Positions 24,279-37,234 of a stretch of DNA of 64,000 nucleotides are shown here, piece by piece. The position numbers and the translations under genes are program-made. Within the stretch, counting starts at the first letter, position 1; every line of letters begins with the position of its first letter. The stretch is from Chamaelirium japonicum (taxonomy: Eukaryota; Streptophyta; Magnoliopsida; Liliales; Melanthiaceae), in NCBI GenBank assembly GCA_947650365.1, contig OX393549.1, forward strand, positions 17,860,896 to 17,924,895, in the 5' to 3' direction. The notes under the pieces were generated by a model. That model had not been told where the DNA came from. It saw nothing but the letters and a program-made list of their open reading frames with translations, and did no database searches.

Positions 24279-25405
24279 GAATTCATTCAAATTCATTCAT
24301 ACAATCCATTCTAATTCTTTCACACGATCCATTCTAATTCATTCGTACGTTCCATTCTAATTCATTAGCACGATCCATGCTAATTCATTCATTCGATCAA
24401 TTCTAATTCATTAGCACGATCCATTCTAATTCATTCGTACGATCCATTCTAATTCATTCGCAAGATCCATTCTAATTCATTCATAGGATCCATTCTAATT
24501 CATTCATATGATCTATTCTAATTCTTTCGCACGAATGTATCCATTCTAATTCATTCGCACGAATGTATCCATTCTAATTCATTCGTACGATCCATTCTAA
24601 TTCATTCGTACGATCCATTCGAATTCATTCGCACGATCCATTCTAATTCATTCATATGATCCATTCTAATTCATTCATACAATCCATTCTAATTCTTTCA
24701 CACGATCCATTCTAATTCATTCGTACGATCCATTCTAATTCATTCGTACAATCCATTCTATTTCATTTGTACGATCCATTCAAATTCATTCGTATGATCC
24801 ATTCTAATTCATTCGTACGATCCATTCTAATTCATTCGTACGATCCATTCTAATTCATTCGCACGATCCATTCTAATTCATTCAAACGATCCATTCTAAT
24901 TCATTCATACGATCCATTCTAATTCATTCCTACAATCCATTCTAATTTATTCGCCCGATCCATTCTAATTCATTCATACGATCCATTCTATTCGAATGGA
25001 TCATGCGATCCATTCGAATTCATTCGCACGATCCATTCTAATTCATTCATACGATCCATTCTAATTCATTCATACAATGCATTCTAATTCTTTCACACGA
25101 TCCATTCTAATTCATTCGTACGATCCATTCTAATTCATTCGTACAATCCATTCTATTTCATTTGTACGATCCATTCTTACTCATTCGTATGATCCATTCT
25201 AATTCATTCGTACGATCCATTCTAATTCATTTGTACGATCCATTCTAATTCATTCGTACAATCCATTCTATTTCATTCGTACGATCCATTCTTTCTCATT
25301 CGTATGATCCATTCTAATTCATTCGCACGAATGTATCCATTCTAATTCATTCATACAATCCATTCTAATTCATTCCGTACGATCCATTCTAATTCATTCG
25401 TACGA
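24279..25405 (+). repeat. Plus-sense block, module B
   Basis: Module B to about 24540, module A tags (TTTCACAC, CTATTTC), then the repeat of 23.34-23.88 kb with the second hairpin. Confidence 0.9.
24990..25019. repeat. 30-bp hairpin, second 1529-bp copy
   Basis: Exact repeat of 23461-23490 at a distance of 1529 bp. Confidence 0.93.
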
Positions 25406-25435
25406 TCGTACGAATGAATTAGAATGGATCGTACG
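25376..25435. repeat. Perfect 60-bp palindrome at strand switch
   Basis: Centred on GATC 25404-25407 with CCGTACG on the left. The sister junctions at 23875 and 63688 have the same layout but carry substitutions in one arm. Confidence 0.93.
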
Positions 25436-25808
25436 AATGAATTAGAATAGATTGTGCGAATGAATTAGAATGGATCGTACGAATGAATTAGAATGGATCA
25501 TACAAATGAGTAAGAATGGATCGTACGAATAAATTAGAATGGATCATACGAATGAATTAGAATGGATCGTACGAATAAATTAGAATGGATACATTCGTCC
25601 GAATGAATTAGAATGGATCATACGAATGAGTAAGAATGGATCGTACGAATGAAATAGAATAGATTGTACGAATGAATTAGAATGGATCCTATGAATGAAT
25701 TAGAATGGATCGTGTGAAAGAATTAGAATGGATTGTATGAATGAATTAGAATGGATCGTATGAATGAATTAGAATGGATCCTGTGAATGAATTCGAATGG
25801 ATCGTACG
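25406..25808 (-). repeat. Minus-sense block, module A
   Basis: Second-copy counterpart of 23877-24278, ending GTACGAATTTATTC. Confidence 0.9.
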
Positions 25809-27397
25809 AATTTATTCTAATTCATTCATACAATCCATTCTAATTCTTTCACACGATCCATTCTAATTCATTCGTACGTTCCATTCTAATTCATTAGCAC
25901 GATCCATGCTAATTCATTAGTTCGATCAATTCTAATTCATTAGCACGATCCATTCTAATTCATTCGTATGATCCATTCTAATTCATTCGCACGATCCATT
26001 CTAATTCATTCATAGGATCCATTCTAATTCATTCATACGATCTATTCTAATTCTTTCGCACGAATGTATCCATTCTAATTCATTCGCACGAATGTATCCA
26101 TTCTAATTCATTCGTACGATCCATTCTAATTCATTCGTACGATCCATTCTAATTCATTCGTACGATCCATTCTAATTTATTCATACGATCGATTCTAATT
26201 CATTCATACAATCCAATCTAATTCTTTCACACGATCCATTCTAATTCATTCGTACGATCCATTCTAATTCATTCGCACAATCCATTCTATTTCATTCGTA
26301 CGATCCTTTCTTACTCATTGGTACGATCCATTCTAATTCATTCGCACGAATGTATCCATTCTAATTCATTCGTACGAATCCATTCTAATTCATTCGTACA
26401 ATCCATTCTATTTCATTCGTACGATCCATTCTTACTCATTCGTATGATCCATTCTAATTCATTCACACGAATGTATCCATTCTAAATCATTCGTACGATC
26501 CATTCTAATTCATTCGTACGATCCATTCTAAATCATTCGTACAAACTATTCTATTTCATTCGTACGATCAATTCTAATTCATTATCACGATCCATTCTAA
26601 TTCATTCGTACGATTCATTAAAATTCATTCGCATGATCCGTTCTAATTCATTCGTACAATCCGTTCTATTTCATTCGTACGATCCATTCTTACTCATTCG
26701 TATGATCCATTCTAATTCATTCGCACGATTGTATCCATTCTAATTCATTCGTACGATCAATTCTAATTCATTCATACAATCCATTCTAATTCTTTCACAC
26801 GATCCATTCTAATTCATTCGTACGATCCATTCTAATTCATTCGTACAATCCATTCTATTTCATTCGCACGATCCGTTCTTACTCATTCGTATGATCCATT
26901 CTAATTCATTCGCACGAATGTATCCATTCTAATTCATTCGTATGATCCATTCTAATTCATTCAGACGATCCATTCTAATTCATTTATACAATCCATTCTA
27001 ATTCATTCGCACGATCCATTCGAATTCATTCGCACGATCCATTCTAATTCATTCATACGATCCATTCTAATTCATTCGCACGATCCATTCGAATTGATTC
27101 GCACGCTCCATTCTAATTCATTCGCACAAATGTATCCATTCTAATTCATTCGTATGATCCATTCTAATTCATTCGTACAATCCATTCTTATTCCTTCGTA
27201 CGATCCATTCTAATTCATTAATTCATTCTTACGATCCATTCTAATTCATTCGCACAATCTATTCTAATTCATTCATCCGATCCATTCAAATTCATTCGTA
27301 CGATCCATTCTAATTCATTCATACGATCCATTCTAATTCATTCGCACGAATGTATCCATTCTAATTCATTAGTACGATCCATTCTAATTCATTCGTA
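25809..27397 (+). repeat. Plus-sense block, module B then mixed
   Basis: Module B to about 26070, then several CTATTTC/CTTACTC pairs (26280, 26400, 26660, 26860) and CATTCGAATTC monomers near 27010-27100. Confidence 0.88.
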
Positions 27398-27737
27398 CGA
27401 TTGAATTTGAATGGATATATTCGTGCAAATGAATTAGAATGGATCATACGAATGAGTAAGAACGCATCGTATGAATGAAATAGAATGGATCGTATGAAGG
27501 AATTAGAATGGATCAAACGAATGAATTAGAATGGATCGTATGAATGAATTAGAATGGATCATGTGAAAGAATTAGAATGGATTGAATTAGAATGGATCGT
27601 ACGAATGAGTAAGAATGGATCGTACGAATGAAATAGAATGGATTGTACGAATGAATTAGAATGGATCGTACGAATGAATTAGAATGGATCGTGTGAATGA
27701 ATTAGAATGGATCGTATGTATCAATTAGAATGGATAC
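27398..27737 (-). repeat. Minus-sense block
   Basis: E-like ATATTCGTGCAAATG, GAGTAAG, GAAATAG, GTGTGAAAG and a short GATTGAATTAG monomer (27590). Confidence 0.85.
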
Positions 27738-27896
27738 ATTCCAATTCATTCATACAATCTAATCTAATTCATTCGTATGATCCATTCTAATTCATTCGTA
27801 CAATCCATCCTATTTCATTCGTACGATCCATTCTTACTCATTCGTATGATCCATTCTAATTCATTCGCACGAATGTATCCATTCTAATACATTCGT
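27738..27896 (+). repeat. Short plus-sense block
   Basis: CTATTTC, CTTACTC, a CGCACGAATGTAT 28-mer and CTAATACATTCG. It ends at CGTACG 27894-27899. Confidence 0.85.
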
Positions 27897-29169
27897 ACGA
27901 ATGAAATAGAATGGATCGTACGAAGGAATTAGAATGGATCGTACGAATGAATTAGAATGGATCGTACGAATGAATTAGAATAGATCGTACGAATGAATTA
28001 GAATGGATCGTACGAAGGAATTAGAATGGATCGTACGAATGAATTAGAATGGATATATTCGTGCAAATGAATTAGAATGGATCGTATGAATGTATTAGAA
28101 TGGATCGTATGAATGAATTAGAATGGATCGTACGAATGAATTAGAATGGATCGTATGAATGAATTACAATGGATACATTCTTCTGAATGAATTAGAATGG
28201 ATCGTATGAATGAATTAGAATAGATTTTGTGAATGAATTAGAATGGATCGTATGAATGAATTAGAATAGATTTTGTGAATGAATTAGAATGGATCGTATG
28301 AATGAATTAGAATAGATTTTGTGAATGAATTAGAACTGATCGTACGAATGAATTAGAATGGATACATTCGTGCGAATGAATTAGAATGGATTGTATGAAT
28401 GAATTAGAATGGATCGTACGAATGAATTAGAATGGATCGTATGAGTGAATTAGAATGGATACGAAGGAATTAGAATGGATCGTAGGAAGGAATTAGAATG
28501 GATCATACGAATGAAATAGAATGGATCGTACGAAGGAATTAGAATGGATCATATGAAGGAATTAGAATGGATCGTACGAAGGAATTAGAATGGATCGTAC
28601 GAATGAATTAGAATGGATATATTCGTGCAAATGAATTAGAATGGATCGTATGAATGAATTAGAATGGATCGTGTGAGTGAATTAGAACGGATAGTACGAA
28701 TGAAGTAGAACGGATCGTATGAATGAATTAGAATGGATACATTCGTGCAAATGAATTAGAATGGATCGTATGAATGAATTAGAATAGATTGTACGAATGA
28801 ATTAGAATGGATTGTATGAATGAATTAGAATGGATACATTCGTGCAAATAAATTAGAATGGATTGTATGAATGAATTAGAATGGATCGTATGAATGAATT
28901 AGAATGGATCGTACGAATGAATTAGAATAGATTGCGCGAATGAATTAGAATGGATCGTACGAATGAATTAGAATGGATCGTATGAAGGAATTAGAATGGA
29001 TCGTACGAATGAATTAGAATGGATCGTACGAATGAATTAGAATGGATGACACGAAGGAATTAGAATGGATCGTACGAATGAATTAGAATGGATCGTACGA
29101 TTGAATTAGAATGGATCATACGAATGAGTAGGAATGGATCGTATGAATGAATTAGATTGGATCGTATGA
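27897..29169 (-). repeat. Minus-sense block, module E repeated
   Basis: Module E near 28045 and 28615, three AGATTTTGTGAATG monomers at 46-bp spacing (28215-28325), many CGAAGGAATTAG. It leads into the 29170 hairpin. Confidence 0.88.
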
Positions 29170-29216
29170 TCCATTCTAATTCATTAGCATGGATCGTGCT
29201 AATGAATTAGAATGGA
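29170..29216. repeat. Hairpin: 20-bp perfect arms, 7-nt loop
   Basis: Same hairpin with TGGATCG loop at 29190-29196. It lies outside the recognised 8-kb copies, in the mixed region, and has perfect arms. Confidence 0.92.
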
Positions 29217-29465
29217 ATATACGAATGAATTAGAATGGATCGTAGAATGGATCGTACGAATGAATTAGAATGGATTGTACGAATGAATTAGAATCGATCG
29301 TACGAATGAAATAGAATGGATTGTACGAATGAATAAGAATGGATTGTACGAATGAATTAGAATGGATCATACGAATGAGTAAGAATGGATCGTATGAATG
29401 AATTAGATTGGATCGTATGAATGAATTAGAATGGATCGTGCGAATGAATTAGAATGGATCGTACC
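29197..29465 (-). repeat. Minus-sense block
   Basis: GGAATATACG and GATCGTAGAATGG as after the other hairpins, then GAATAAG and GATTGG variants. It ends at GTACCGTACG. Confidence 0.85.
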
Positions 29466-29573
29466 GTACGATCCATTCTAATTCATTCGCATGATCCATT
29501 CTAATTCATTCGCATAATCTATTCTAATTAATTTGTACGATCCATTCTAATTCATTCGCACGATCCATTCTAA
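29466..29573 (+). repeat. Short plus-sense block
   Basis: About five monomers with TTAATTTGTACG. It flips inside TAATTA 29571-29576. Confidence 0.85.
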
Positions 29574-30322
29574 TTAGAATGGATCATACGAATGAATTAG
29601 AATGGATCGTATGAATGAATTAGATTGGATCGTATGAATGAATTAGAATGGATCGTGCGAATGAATTAGAATGGATCGTACGAAGGAATTAGAATGGATC
29701 GTACGAATGAATTAGAATAGATCGTGCGAATGAATTAGAATGGATCGTGCGAATGAATTAAGATGGATCGTAGGAATGAATTAGATTGGATCGTATGAAT
29801 GAATTAGAATGGATCGAACGAAGGAATTAGAATGGATCGTACAAAGGAAGTAGAATGGATCGTACGAAGGAATTAGAATGGATCGTACGAAGGAATTAGA
29901 ATGGATCGTACGAATGAATTAGAATGGATCATACGAATAATTTAGAATGGATCATATGAATGAATTAGAATGGATCGTACGAATGAATTAGAATGGATCG
30001 TACGAATGAATTAGAATGAAAGGAATTAGAATGGATCGTACGAAGGAGTTAGAATGGATCGTACGAATGAATTAGAATGGATAGTACGAATGAATTAGAA
30101 TGGATCGTACGAATGAATTGGAATGGATCGTACGAATGAATTGGAATGAATCTTGGAATGGATCGTACAAATGAAGTAGAATGGATCGTGCAAATGAATT
30201 AGAATGAATCATACGAATGAATTAAATGGATCGTACGAATGAATTAGAATGGATCATGTGAAAGAATTAGAATGGATTGTACGAATGAATTAGAATGGAT
30301 CGTACGAATGAAATAGAATGGA
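29574..30322 (-). repeat. Minus-sense block
   Basis: Rich in CGAAGGAATTAG, with CGAATAATTTAG and AATTGGAATG variants. It ends at GGATTCGCACGAATG. Confidence 0.85.
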
Positions 30323-30384
30323 TTCGCACGAATGTATCCATTCTAATTCATTCGTACGATCCATTCTAATTAACTAGCACGATC
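30323..30384 (+). repeat. Short plus-sense block
   Basis: Two to three monomers ending TTAACTAGCACGATC. It flips at GATC 30381-30384. Confidence 0.82.
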
Positions 30385-31218
30385 GTACGAATTAATTAGA
30401 ATAGATCGTGCGAATGAATTAGAATAGATCGTGCGAATGAATTAGAGTGGATATATTCGTACAAATGAATTAAAATGGATCGTTCGAATGAATTAGAATG
30501 GATCGTTTTAGTGAATTAGAATGGATACGAAGGAATTAGAATGGATCGTACGAAGGAATTAGAATGGATCATACGAATGAAATAGAATGGATCGTACGAA
30601 GGAATTAGAATGGATCGTACGAATGAGTAAGAATGGATCGTACGAATGAAATGGAATGGACTGTGCGAATGAATTAGAATGGATCGTACGAATGAATTAG
30701 AATGGATACATTCGTGCGAATGAATTAGAATGGATCATACGAATGAGTAAGAATGGATCGTACGAATGAAATAGAATGGATTATACAAATGAATTAGAAT
30801 GGATACATTCATGCGAATGAATTAGAATGGATCATATGTACGAATGAATTAGAATGGATACATTCATGCGAATGAATTAAAATGGATCGTACGAATGAAT
30901 TAGAATGGATCGTACGAATGAATTAGAATGGATACATTCGTACGAATGAATTAGAATGGATACATTCATGTGAAAGAATTAGAATAGATCGTATGAATGA
31001 ATTAGAATGGATCCTATGAATGAATTAGAATGGATCGTGCAAATGAATTAGAATGGATCGTACGAATGAATTAGAATGGATCGTGCTAATGAATTAGAAT
31101 TGATCGAACGAATGAATTAGCATGGATCGTGCTAATGAATTAGAATGGAACGTACGAATGAATTAGAATGGATCGTGTGAAAGAATTAGAATGGATTGTA
31201 TGAATGAATTAGAATGAA
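30385..31218 (-). repeat. Minus-sense block ending in module B
   Basis: GATACGAAGG run, GAGTAAG pairs, then module B at 30965-31200 (GATCCTATG, TTGATCGAACG, TTAGCATGG, GGAACGTACG). It ends at GAATTC 31216-31221. Confidence 0.9.
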
Positions 31219-32564
31219 TTCGTACGATCCATTCGAATTCATTCGCACGATCCATTCTAATTCATTCATACGATCCATTCTAATTCATTCATACAATCCA
31301 TTCTAATTCTTTCACACGATCCATTCTAATTCATTCGTAGGATCCATTCTAATTCATTCGTACAATCTATTCTATTTCATTCGTACGATCCATTCTTACT
31401 CATTCGTATGATCCATTCTAATTCATTCGGACGAATGTATCCATTCTAATTTATTCGTACGATCCATTCTAATTCCTTCGTACGATCCATTCTAATTCAT
31501 TCGTACGATCCATTCTAATTCATTCGTCCGATCCATTCTAATTCATTCGCATGAATGTATCCATTCTTATTCATTCGTACGATCCATTCTAATTCATTCA
31601 TACGATCCATTCTAATTCATTCGTACGATCCATTCTAATTCATTCGTACGATCCATTCTAATTCATTCGCACGAATGTATCCATTCTAGTTCATTCGTAC
31701 GATCCATTCTAATTCATTCGTACGATCCATTCATATTCATTCGCCCGATCTATTCTAATTCATTCGTACGATCCATTCTAATTCATTCATACGATCCATT
31801 CTAATTCATTCGTACGATCCATTCTAATTCATTCGCACGATCCATTCTAATTCATTCGTACGATCCATTCTAATTCTTTCACAGGATCCATTCTAATTCA
31901 TTCGTACGTTCCATTCTAATTCATTCGCACGATCCATTCTAATTCATTCGTACGATCCATTCTAATTCATTCATACGATCCATTCTAATTCATTCGTACG
32001 ATCCATTCTAATTCATTCGCACAAATGTATCCATTCTAATTCATTCGTACGATCCATTCTAATTCATTCGCATGATCCATTCTAATTCATTCGTACGATC
32101 CATTCTAATTCATTCGCACGATCTGTTCTTATTCATTCGCACAATCCATTCTAATTCATTCGCACGAATGTATCCATTCTAATTCATTCGTACGATCTAT
32201 TCTAATTCATTCGTACGATCCATTCTAATTAATTCGTATGATCCATTCTAATTCATTCGTACGATCCATTCTAATTCATTCATACAATCCATTTTAATTC
32301 ATTCGTACGATCCATTGTAATTCACTCATACGATCCATTCTAATACATTCATACGATCCATTCTAATTCATTTGCACGAATATATCCATTCTAATTCATT
32401 CGTACGATCCATTCTAATTCCTTCATACCATCCATTCTAATTCATTCGTACGATCTATTCTAATTCATTCGTACGATCCATTCTAATTCATTCGTACGAT
32501 CCATTCTAATTCCTTCGTACGATCCATTCTAATTCATTCGTACAATCTATTCTAATTCATTCGT
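31219..32564 (+). repeat. Plus-sense block, modules A and E
   Basis: Module A to about 31450, regular monomers, then module E near 32325-32390. It flips at CATTCGTACGAATG (32558). Confidence 0.9.
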
Positions 32565-32772
32565 ACGAATGGATACATTCGTGTGAATGAATTAGAATGG
32601 ATCGTACGAATGAGTAAGAATGGATCGTACGAATGAAATAGAATGGATTGCACGAATGAATTAGAATGGATCGTACGAATGAATTAGAATGGATCGTGTG
32701 AAAGAATTAGAATGGATTGTATGAATGAATTAGAATGGATCGTACGAATGAATTAGAATGGATCGTACTAGG
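32565..32772 (-). repeat. Minus-sense block after module E
   Basis: GGATACATTCGTGTG, GAGTAAG, GATTGCACG, GTGTGAAAG. The same series follows module E at 41330, 46270, 47589, 48887 and 59366. It ends at CTAGGATCC. Confidence 0.88.
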
Positions 32773-33120
32773 ATCCATTCTAATTCATTTGTACAATCTA
32801 TTCTATTTCATTCGTACGATCCATTCTTACTCATTCGTAAAATCCATTCTAATTCATTCGGACGAATGTATCCATTCTAATTTATTCGTACGATCCATTC
32901 TAATTCATTCGTACGATCCATTCTAATTCATTCGTACGATCCATTCTTACTCATTCGTATGATCCATTCTAATTCATTCGTACGATCCATTCTAATTCAT
33001 TCGTACGCTCGATTCTAATTCATTCGCACTATCCATTCTAATTCATTCGTACGATCCATTCTAATTCAATCGTATGATCCATTCTAATTTATTCGTTTAA
33101 ATATATCCATTCTAATTCAT

Positions 33121-33240
33121 TCGTACGATCCATTCTAATTCATTCGCACGATCCATTCTAATTCATTCGCACGAATGTATCCATTCTAATTAATTTGCAC
33201 GATCCATTCTAATTCATTCCTATGATCTATTCTAATTCAT
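33121..33240 (+). repeat. 120-bp perfect tandem duplication, copy 1
   Basis: The 120 bases are repeated without any difference from 33241. The length equals four 23-bp monomers plus one 28-bp variant, so the event kept monomer register. It contains TTAATTTGCACG and CCTATGATCTATTC. Confidence 0.97.
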
Positions 33241-33360
33241 TCGTACGATCCATTCTAATTCATTCGCACGATCCATTCTAATTCATTCGCACGAATGTAT
33301 CCATTCTAATTAATTTGCACGATCCATTCTAATTCATTCCTATGATCTATTCTAATTCAT
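33241..33360 (+). repeat. 120-bp perfect tandem duplication, copy 2
   Basis: Identical to 33121-33240. This is the youngest-looking event in the window. Confidence 0.97.
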
Positions 33361-34041
33361 TCGTACGATCCATTCTAATTCATTCGCGCAATCTATTCTA
33401 ATTCATTCCTACGATCCATTCTAATTCATTCGTACGATCCATTCTAATTCTTTCATACAATCCATTCTAATTTATTCGCACGAATGTATCTATTCTAATT
33501 CATTCGTACGATCCATTCTAATTCATTCGCACAATCTATTCTAATTCATTCATATGATCCATTCTAATTCATTCGCACGGATGTATCCATTCTAATTCAT
33601 TCATACGATCCATTCTACTTCATTCGTACTATCCGTTCTAATTCACTCATATGATCCATTCTAATTCATTCATACGATCCATTCTAATTCATTTGCACGA
33701 ATATATCCATTCTAATTCATTCGTACGATCCATTCTAATTCCTTCGTACGATCCATTCTAATTCATCCGTACGATCTATTCTAATTCATTCGTACGATCC
33801 ATTCTAATTCATTCGTACGATCCATTGTAATTCCTTCGTACGATCCATTCTAATTCATTCGTACGATCCAGTCTAATTCATTCATACAATCCATTCTAAT
33901 TCTTTCACACGATCCATTCTAATTCCTTCGTACGATCCATTCTAATTCATTCGTGTAATCCATTCTATTTCATTCGTACGATCCATTCTTACTCATTCGT
34001 ACGATCCATTCTAATTCATTCACACGAATGTATCCATTCGT

Positions 34042-34928
34042 ACGAATGAATTAGAATAGATTGTACGAATGAATTAGAATGGATCGTACGAATGAATTAA
34101 AATGGATCGTACGAAGGAATTAGAATGGATCGTACGAATGAATTAGAATGGATCGTACGAATGAATTAGAATAGATCGTACGAATGAATTAGAATGCATC
34201 GTACGAAGGAATTAGAATGGATCGTACGAATGAATTAGAATGGATATATTCGTGCAAATGAATTAGAATGGTTCGTATGAATGTATTAGAATGGATCGTA
34301 TGAGTGAATTAGAATGGATCATGCGAATGAATTAGAATGAATCGTATGAATGAATTAGAATGGATACATTCGTGCGAATGAATTAGAATTGATCGTACGA
34401 ATGAATTAGAATGGATCGTGCGAATGAATTAGAATGGATCGTACGAATGAATTAGAATGGATCGTACGAATGAACTAGAATGGATACATTCATGCGAATG
34501 AATTAGAATGGATCGTACGAATGAATTAGAATGGATCGTACGAATGAATTAGAATGGATCGTACGAATGAATTAGAATGGATACATTCGTGCGAATGAAT
34601 TAGAATGGATCGGACGAATGAATTAGAATGGATCGTACGAATAAATTAGAATGGATCAAATGAATGAATTAGAATGGTTACATTCATGCGAATGAATTAG
34701 AATGGATCGTACGAATGAATTAGAATGGATCTAATGAATGAATTAGAATGGATCGTACGAATGAATTAGAATGGATCGTACGAATGGATTAGAATGGATC
34801 CTACGAATGGATTAGAATGGATACCTTTGTGCATATGAATTAGAATGGATCGTACGAATGAATTAGAATGGATCATATTAATGAACTAGAATGGATCGTA
34901 CGAATGAATTAGAATGGATACATTCGTG
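34042..34928 (-). repeat. Minus-sense block, modules E and C
   Basis: Module E near 34240-34310, then module C reversed (GATCAAATG, GGTTACATTCATGCG, GAATGGATTAG, GGATACCTTTGTGCATATG). It ends at GTGCAC 34926-34931. Confidence 0.9.
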
Positions 34929-36865
34929 CACGATCCATTCTAATTCATTCGCACGAATGTATCCATTCTAATTCATTCATGCGATCCATTCTAATTCATA
35001 TGCACAAAGGTATCCATTCTAATTCATTCGTACGATCCATTCTAATTCAGGATCGTACGAATGAATTAGAATGGATACATTCGTACGAATGAATTAGAAT
35101 TGATCGTACGAATTAATTAGAATGGATCGTGCGAATGAATTAGAATGGATCGTACGAATGAATTAGAATGGATCTTACGAATGAATTAGAATGGATTGTA
35201 CGAATGAATTAGAATGGATTCGTACGAATGAATTAGAATGGATACATTCGTGCGAATGAATTAGAATGGATCGTACCAATGAGTAAGAAAGGATCGTACG
35301 AATGAAATAGAATGGATTGTGCGAATGAATTAGAATGGATCGTACGAATGAATTAGAATGGATCGTGTGAAAGAATTAGATTGGATTGTATGAATGAATT
35401 AGAATCGATCGTATGAATAAATTAGAATGGATCGTACGAATGAATTAGAATGGATCGTACGAATGAATTAGAATGGATCGTACGAATGAATTAGAATGGA
35501 TCTTACGAATGAATTAGAATGGATCGTACGAATGAATTAGAATGGATACATTCGTGCGAATGAATTAGAATGGATCGGATGAATGAATTAGAATGGATCG
35601 TACGAATGAATTAGAATGGATCAAATGAATGAATTAGAATGGTTACATTCATGCGAATGAATTAGAATGGATCGTACGAATGGATTAGAATGGATCGTAC
35701 AAATGGATTAGAATGGATACATTCGAGCGAATGAATTAGAATGGATCGTATGAATGAATTAGAATGGATCGTACGAATGGATTAGAATGGATCCTACGAA
35801 TGGATTAGAATGGATACCATTGTGCATATGAATTTGAATGGATCATACGAATGAATTAGAATGGATCATATTAATGAATTAGAATGGATTGTACGAATGA
35901 ATTAGAATAGATACATTCGTGCGAATGAATTAGAATGGATCGTGCGAATCAATTAGACTGGATCGTGCGAATGAATAAGAATAGATCATACGAATGAATT
36001 AGAATGGATCGTACGAATTAATTAGAATGGATACATTCGTGCGAATGAATTAGAATGGATTGTATGAATGAATTAGAATGGATCGTACGAATGAATTAGA
36101 ATGGATCATACGAATTAATTAGAATGGATCATACGAATGAATTAGAATGGATCGCACGAATGAATTAGAATGGATACATTCGTGAATGAATTAGAATGGA
36201 TTGTGCGAAGGAATAAGAACAGTTCGTGCGAATGAATTAGAATGGATCGTACGAATGAATTAGAATGGATCGTGCGAATGAATTAGAATGGATCGTAGGA
36301 ATGAATTAGAATGGATACATTTGTGCGAATGAATTAGAATGGATCGTATGAATGAATTAGAATGGATTGTATGAATGAATTAGAATGGATCGTACGAATG
36401 AATTAGAATGGATCGTGCGAATGAATTAGAATGGATCGTACGAATTAATTAGAATGGATCGTACGAATGAACTAGAATGGATACATTCGTGCGAATGAAT
36501 TAGAATGGATCGTACGAATGAATTAGAATGGATCGTACGAATGAATTAGAATGGATCTTACGAATGAATTTGAATGGATCGTACGAATGAATTAGAATGG
36601 ATCGTACGAATGAATTAGAATGGATACATTCGTGCGAATGAATTAGAATGGATCGGACGAATGAATTAGAATGGATCGTACGAATGAATTAGAATGGATC
36701 GTACGAATGAATTAGAACGGATCGTACGACTAAATTAGAATGGATACATTCGTCCGAATGAATTAGAATGGATCATACGAATGAGTAAGAATGGATCGTA
36801 CGAATGAAATAGAATAGATTGTACGAATGAATTAGAATGGATCCTACGAATGAATTAGAATGGAT
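34560..36865. repeat. 2.3-kb tandem duplication, copy 1
   Basis: Landmarks repeat at 2306 bp in the first part: CGGACG 34611/36917, CATTCATGCG 34681/36987, ATTCAGGATC 35045/37351. In the second part they repeat at 2024 bp: TCAAATG 35621/37645, CGTGAATG 36181/38205, ATGAGTAAG 36781/38805. This copy therefore holds about 282 bp (near 35.16-35.46 kb, a module-A stretch) that copy 2 lacks. Rare shared variants include TGTGCATATG and AACAG. Confidence 0.9.
34929..35049 (+). repeat. 121-bp plus island
   Basis: A CGCACGAATG 28-mer, CATGCGATCC, AAAGGTATCC and AATTCAGGATCG. Repeated at 37235-37356. Confidence 0.9.
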
Positions 36866-37234
36866 CATACGAATGAATTAGAATGGATACATTCGTGCGA
36901 ATGAATTAGAATGGATCGGACGAATGAATTAGAATGGATCGTACGAATAAATTAGAATGGATCAAATGAATGAATTAGAATGGTTACATTCATGCGAATG
37001 AATTAGAATGGATCGTACGAATGAATTAGAATGGATCTAATGAATGAATTAGAATGGATCGTACGAATGAATTAGAATGGATCGTACGAATGGATTAGAA
37101 TGGATCCTACGAATGGATTAGAATGGATACCTTTGTGCATATGAATTAGAATGGATCGTACGAATGAATTAGAATGGATCATATTAATGAACTAGAATGG
37201 ATCGTACGAATGAATTAGAATGGATACATTCGTG
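35050..37234 (-). repeat. Minus-sense block (2.19 kb)
   Basis: Spans the boundary of the 2.3-kb duplication. Module A near 35220-35390, module C near 35620-35840 (with CATTCGAGCG), AATAAGAACAG near 36210, module A near 36730-36850, module C again near 36960-37150. Confidence 0.9.

Larger units (their letters stand above)
22690..24620 (-). repeat. Inverted copy of the 11.5-13.54 kb segment
   Basis: Reading this segment on the minus strand reproduces about 11.5-13.54 kb monomer by monomer. Paired landmarks share one coordinate sum, 36234: GATC junction 23875-23878 with 12356-12359, CGTACG junction 23119-23124 with 13110-13115, 30-bp hairpin 23461-23490 with 12744-12773, and CCACC at 22911-22916 with GGTGGG at 13318-13323. 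The match continues through the GAATTC switch (24279 with 11904) after a shift of one or two monomers. The same segment mirrors copy 1 with sum 27995. Confidence 0.85.
23340..24868. repeat. 1529-bp tandem duplication, copy 1
   Basis: Four landmark pairs give exactly 1529: CCTACAATCC 23400/24929, hairpin 23461/24990, GATC junction 23875/25404, and TCATAGGATC 24481/26010. The unit contains two opposite strand switches and a module B. Confidence 0.88.
24869..26310. repeat. 1529-bp tandem duplication, copy 2
   Basis: Matches 23340 onward with no net indel across the landmarks. The copies differ by substitutions, for example AAAGGATCG/AATGGATCG in the minus block and TTCGAATTC/TACGAATTT at the R-to-F switch. 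Similarity fades after about 26310. Confidence 0.87.
32773..34041 (+). repeat. Plus-sense block, A, G and E tags
   Basis: ACAATCTATTC, CTATTTC, CTTACTC, CGGACGAATG, then TTTATTCGTTTAAATATATCC split by its 28-mer near 33090. The 120-bp duplication, CGTACTATCCG and module E near 33690 follow. Confidence 0.88.

Noticed and set aside
32735-32926. 63-codon open frame on the plus strand
   Set aside because: Its peptide is a repeat of SILIHSY/IHSNSFV words dictated by the 23-bp monomer read in rotating frames. It is open only because CTATTTC and CTTACTC monomers replace the TAA of CTAATTC. No start context or non-repeat sequence supports a gene.
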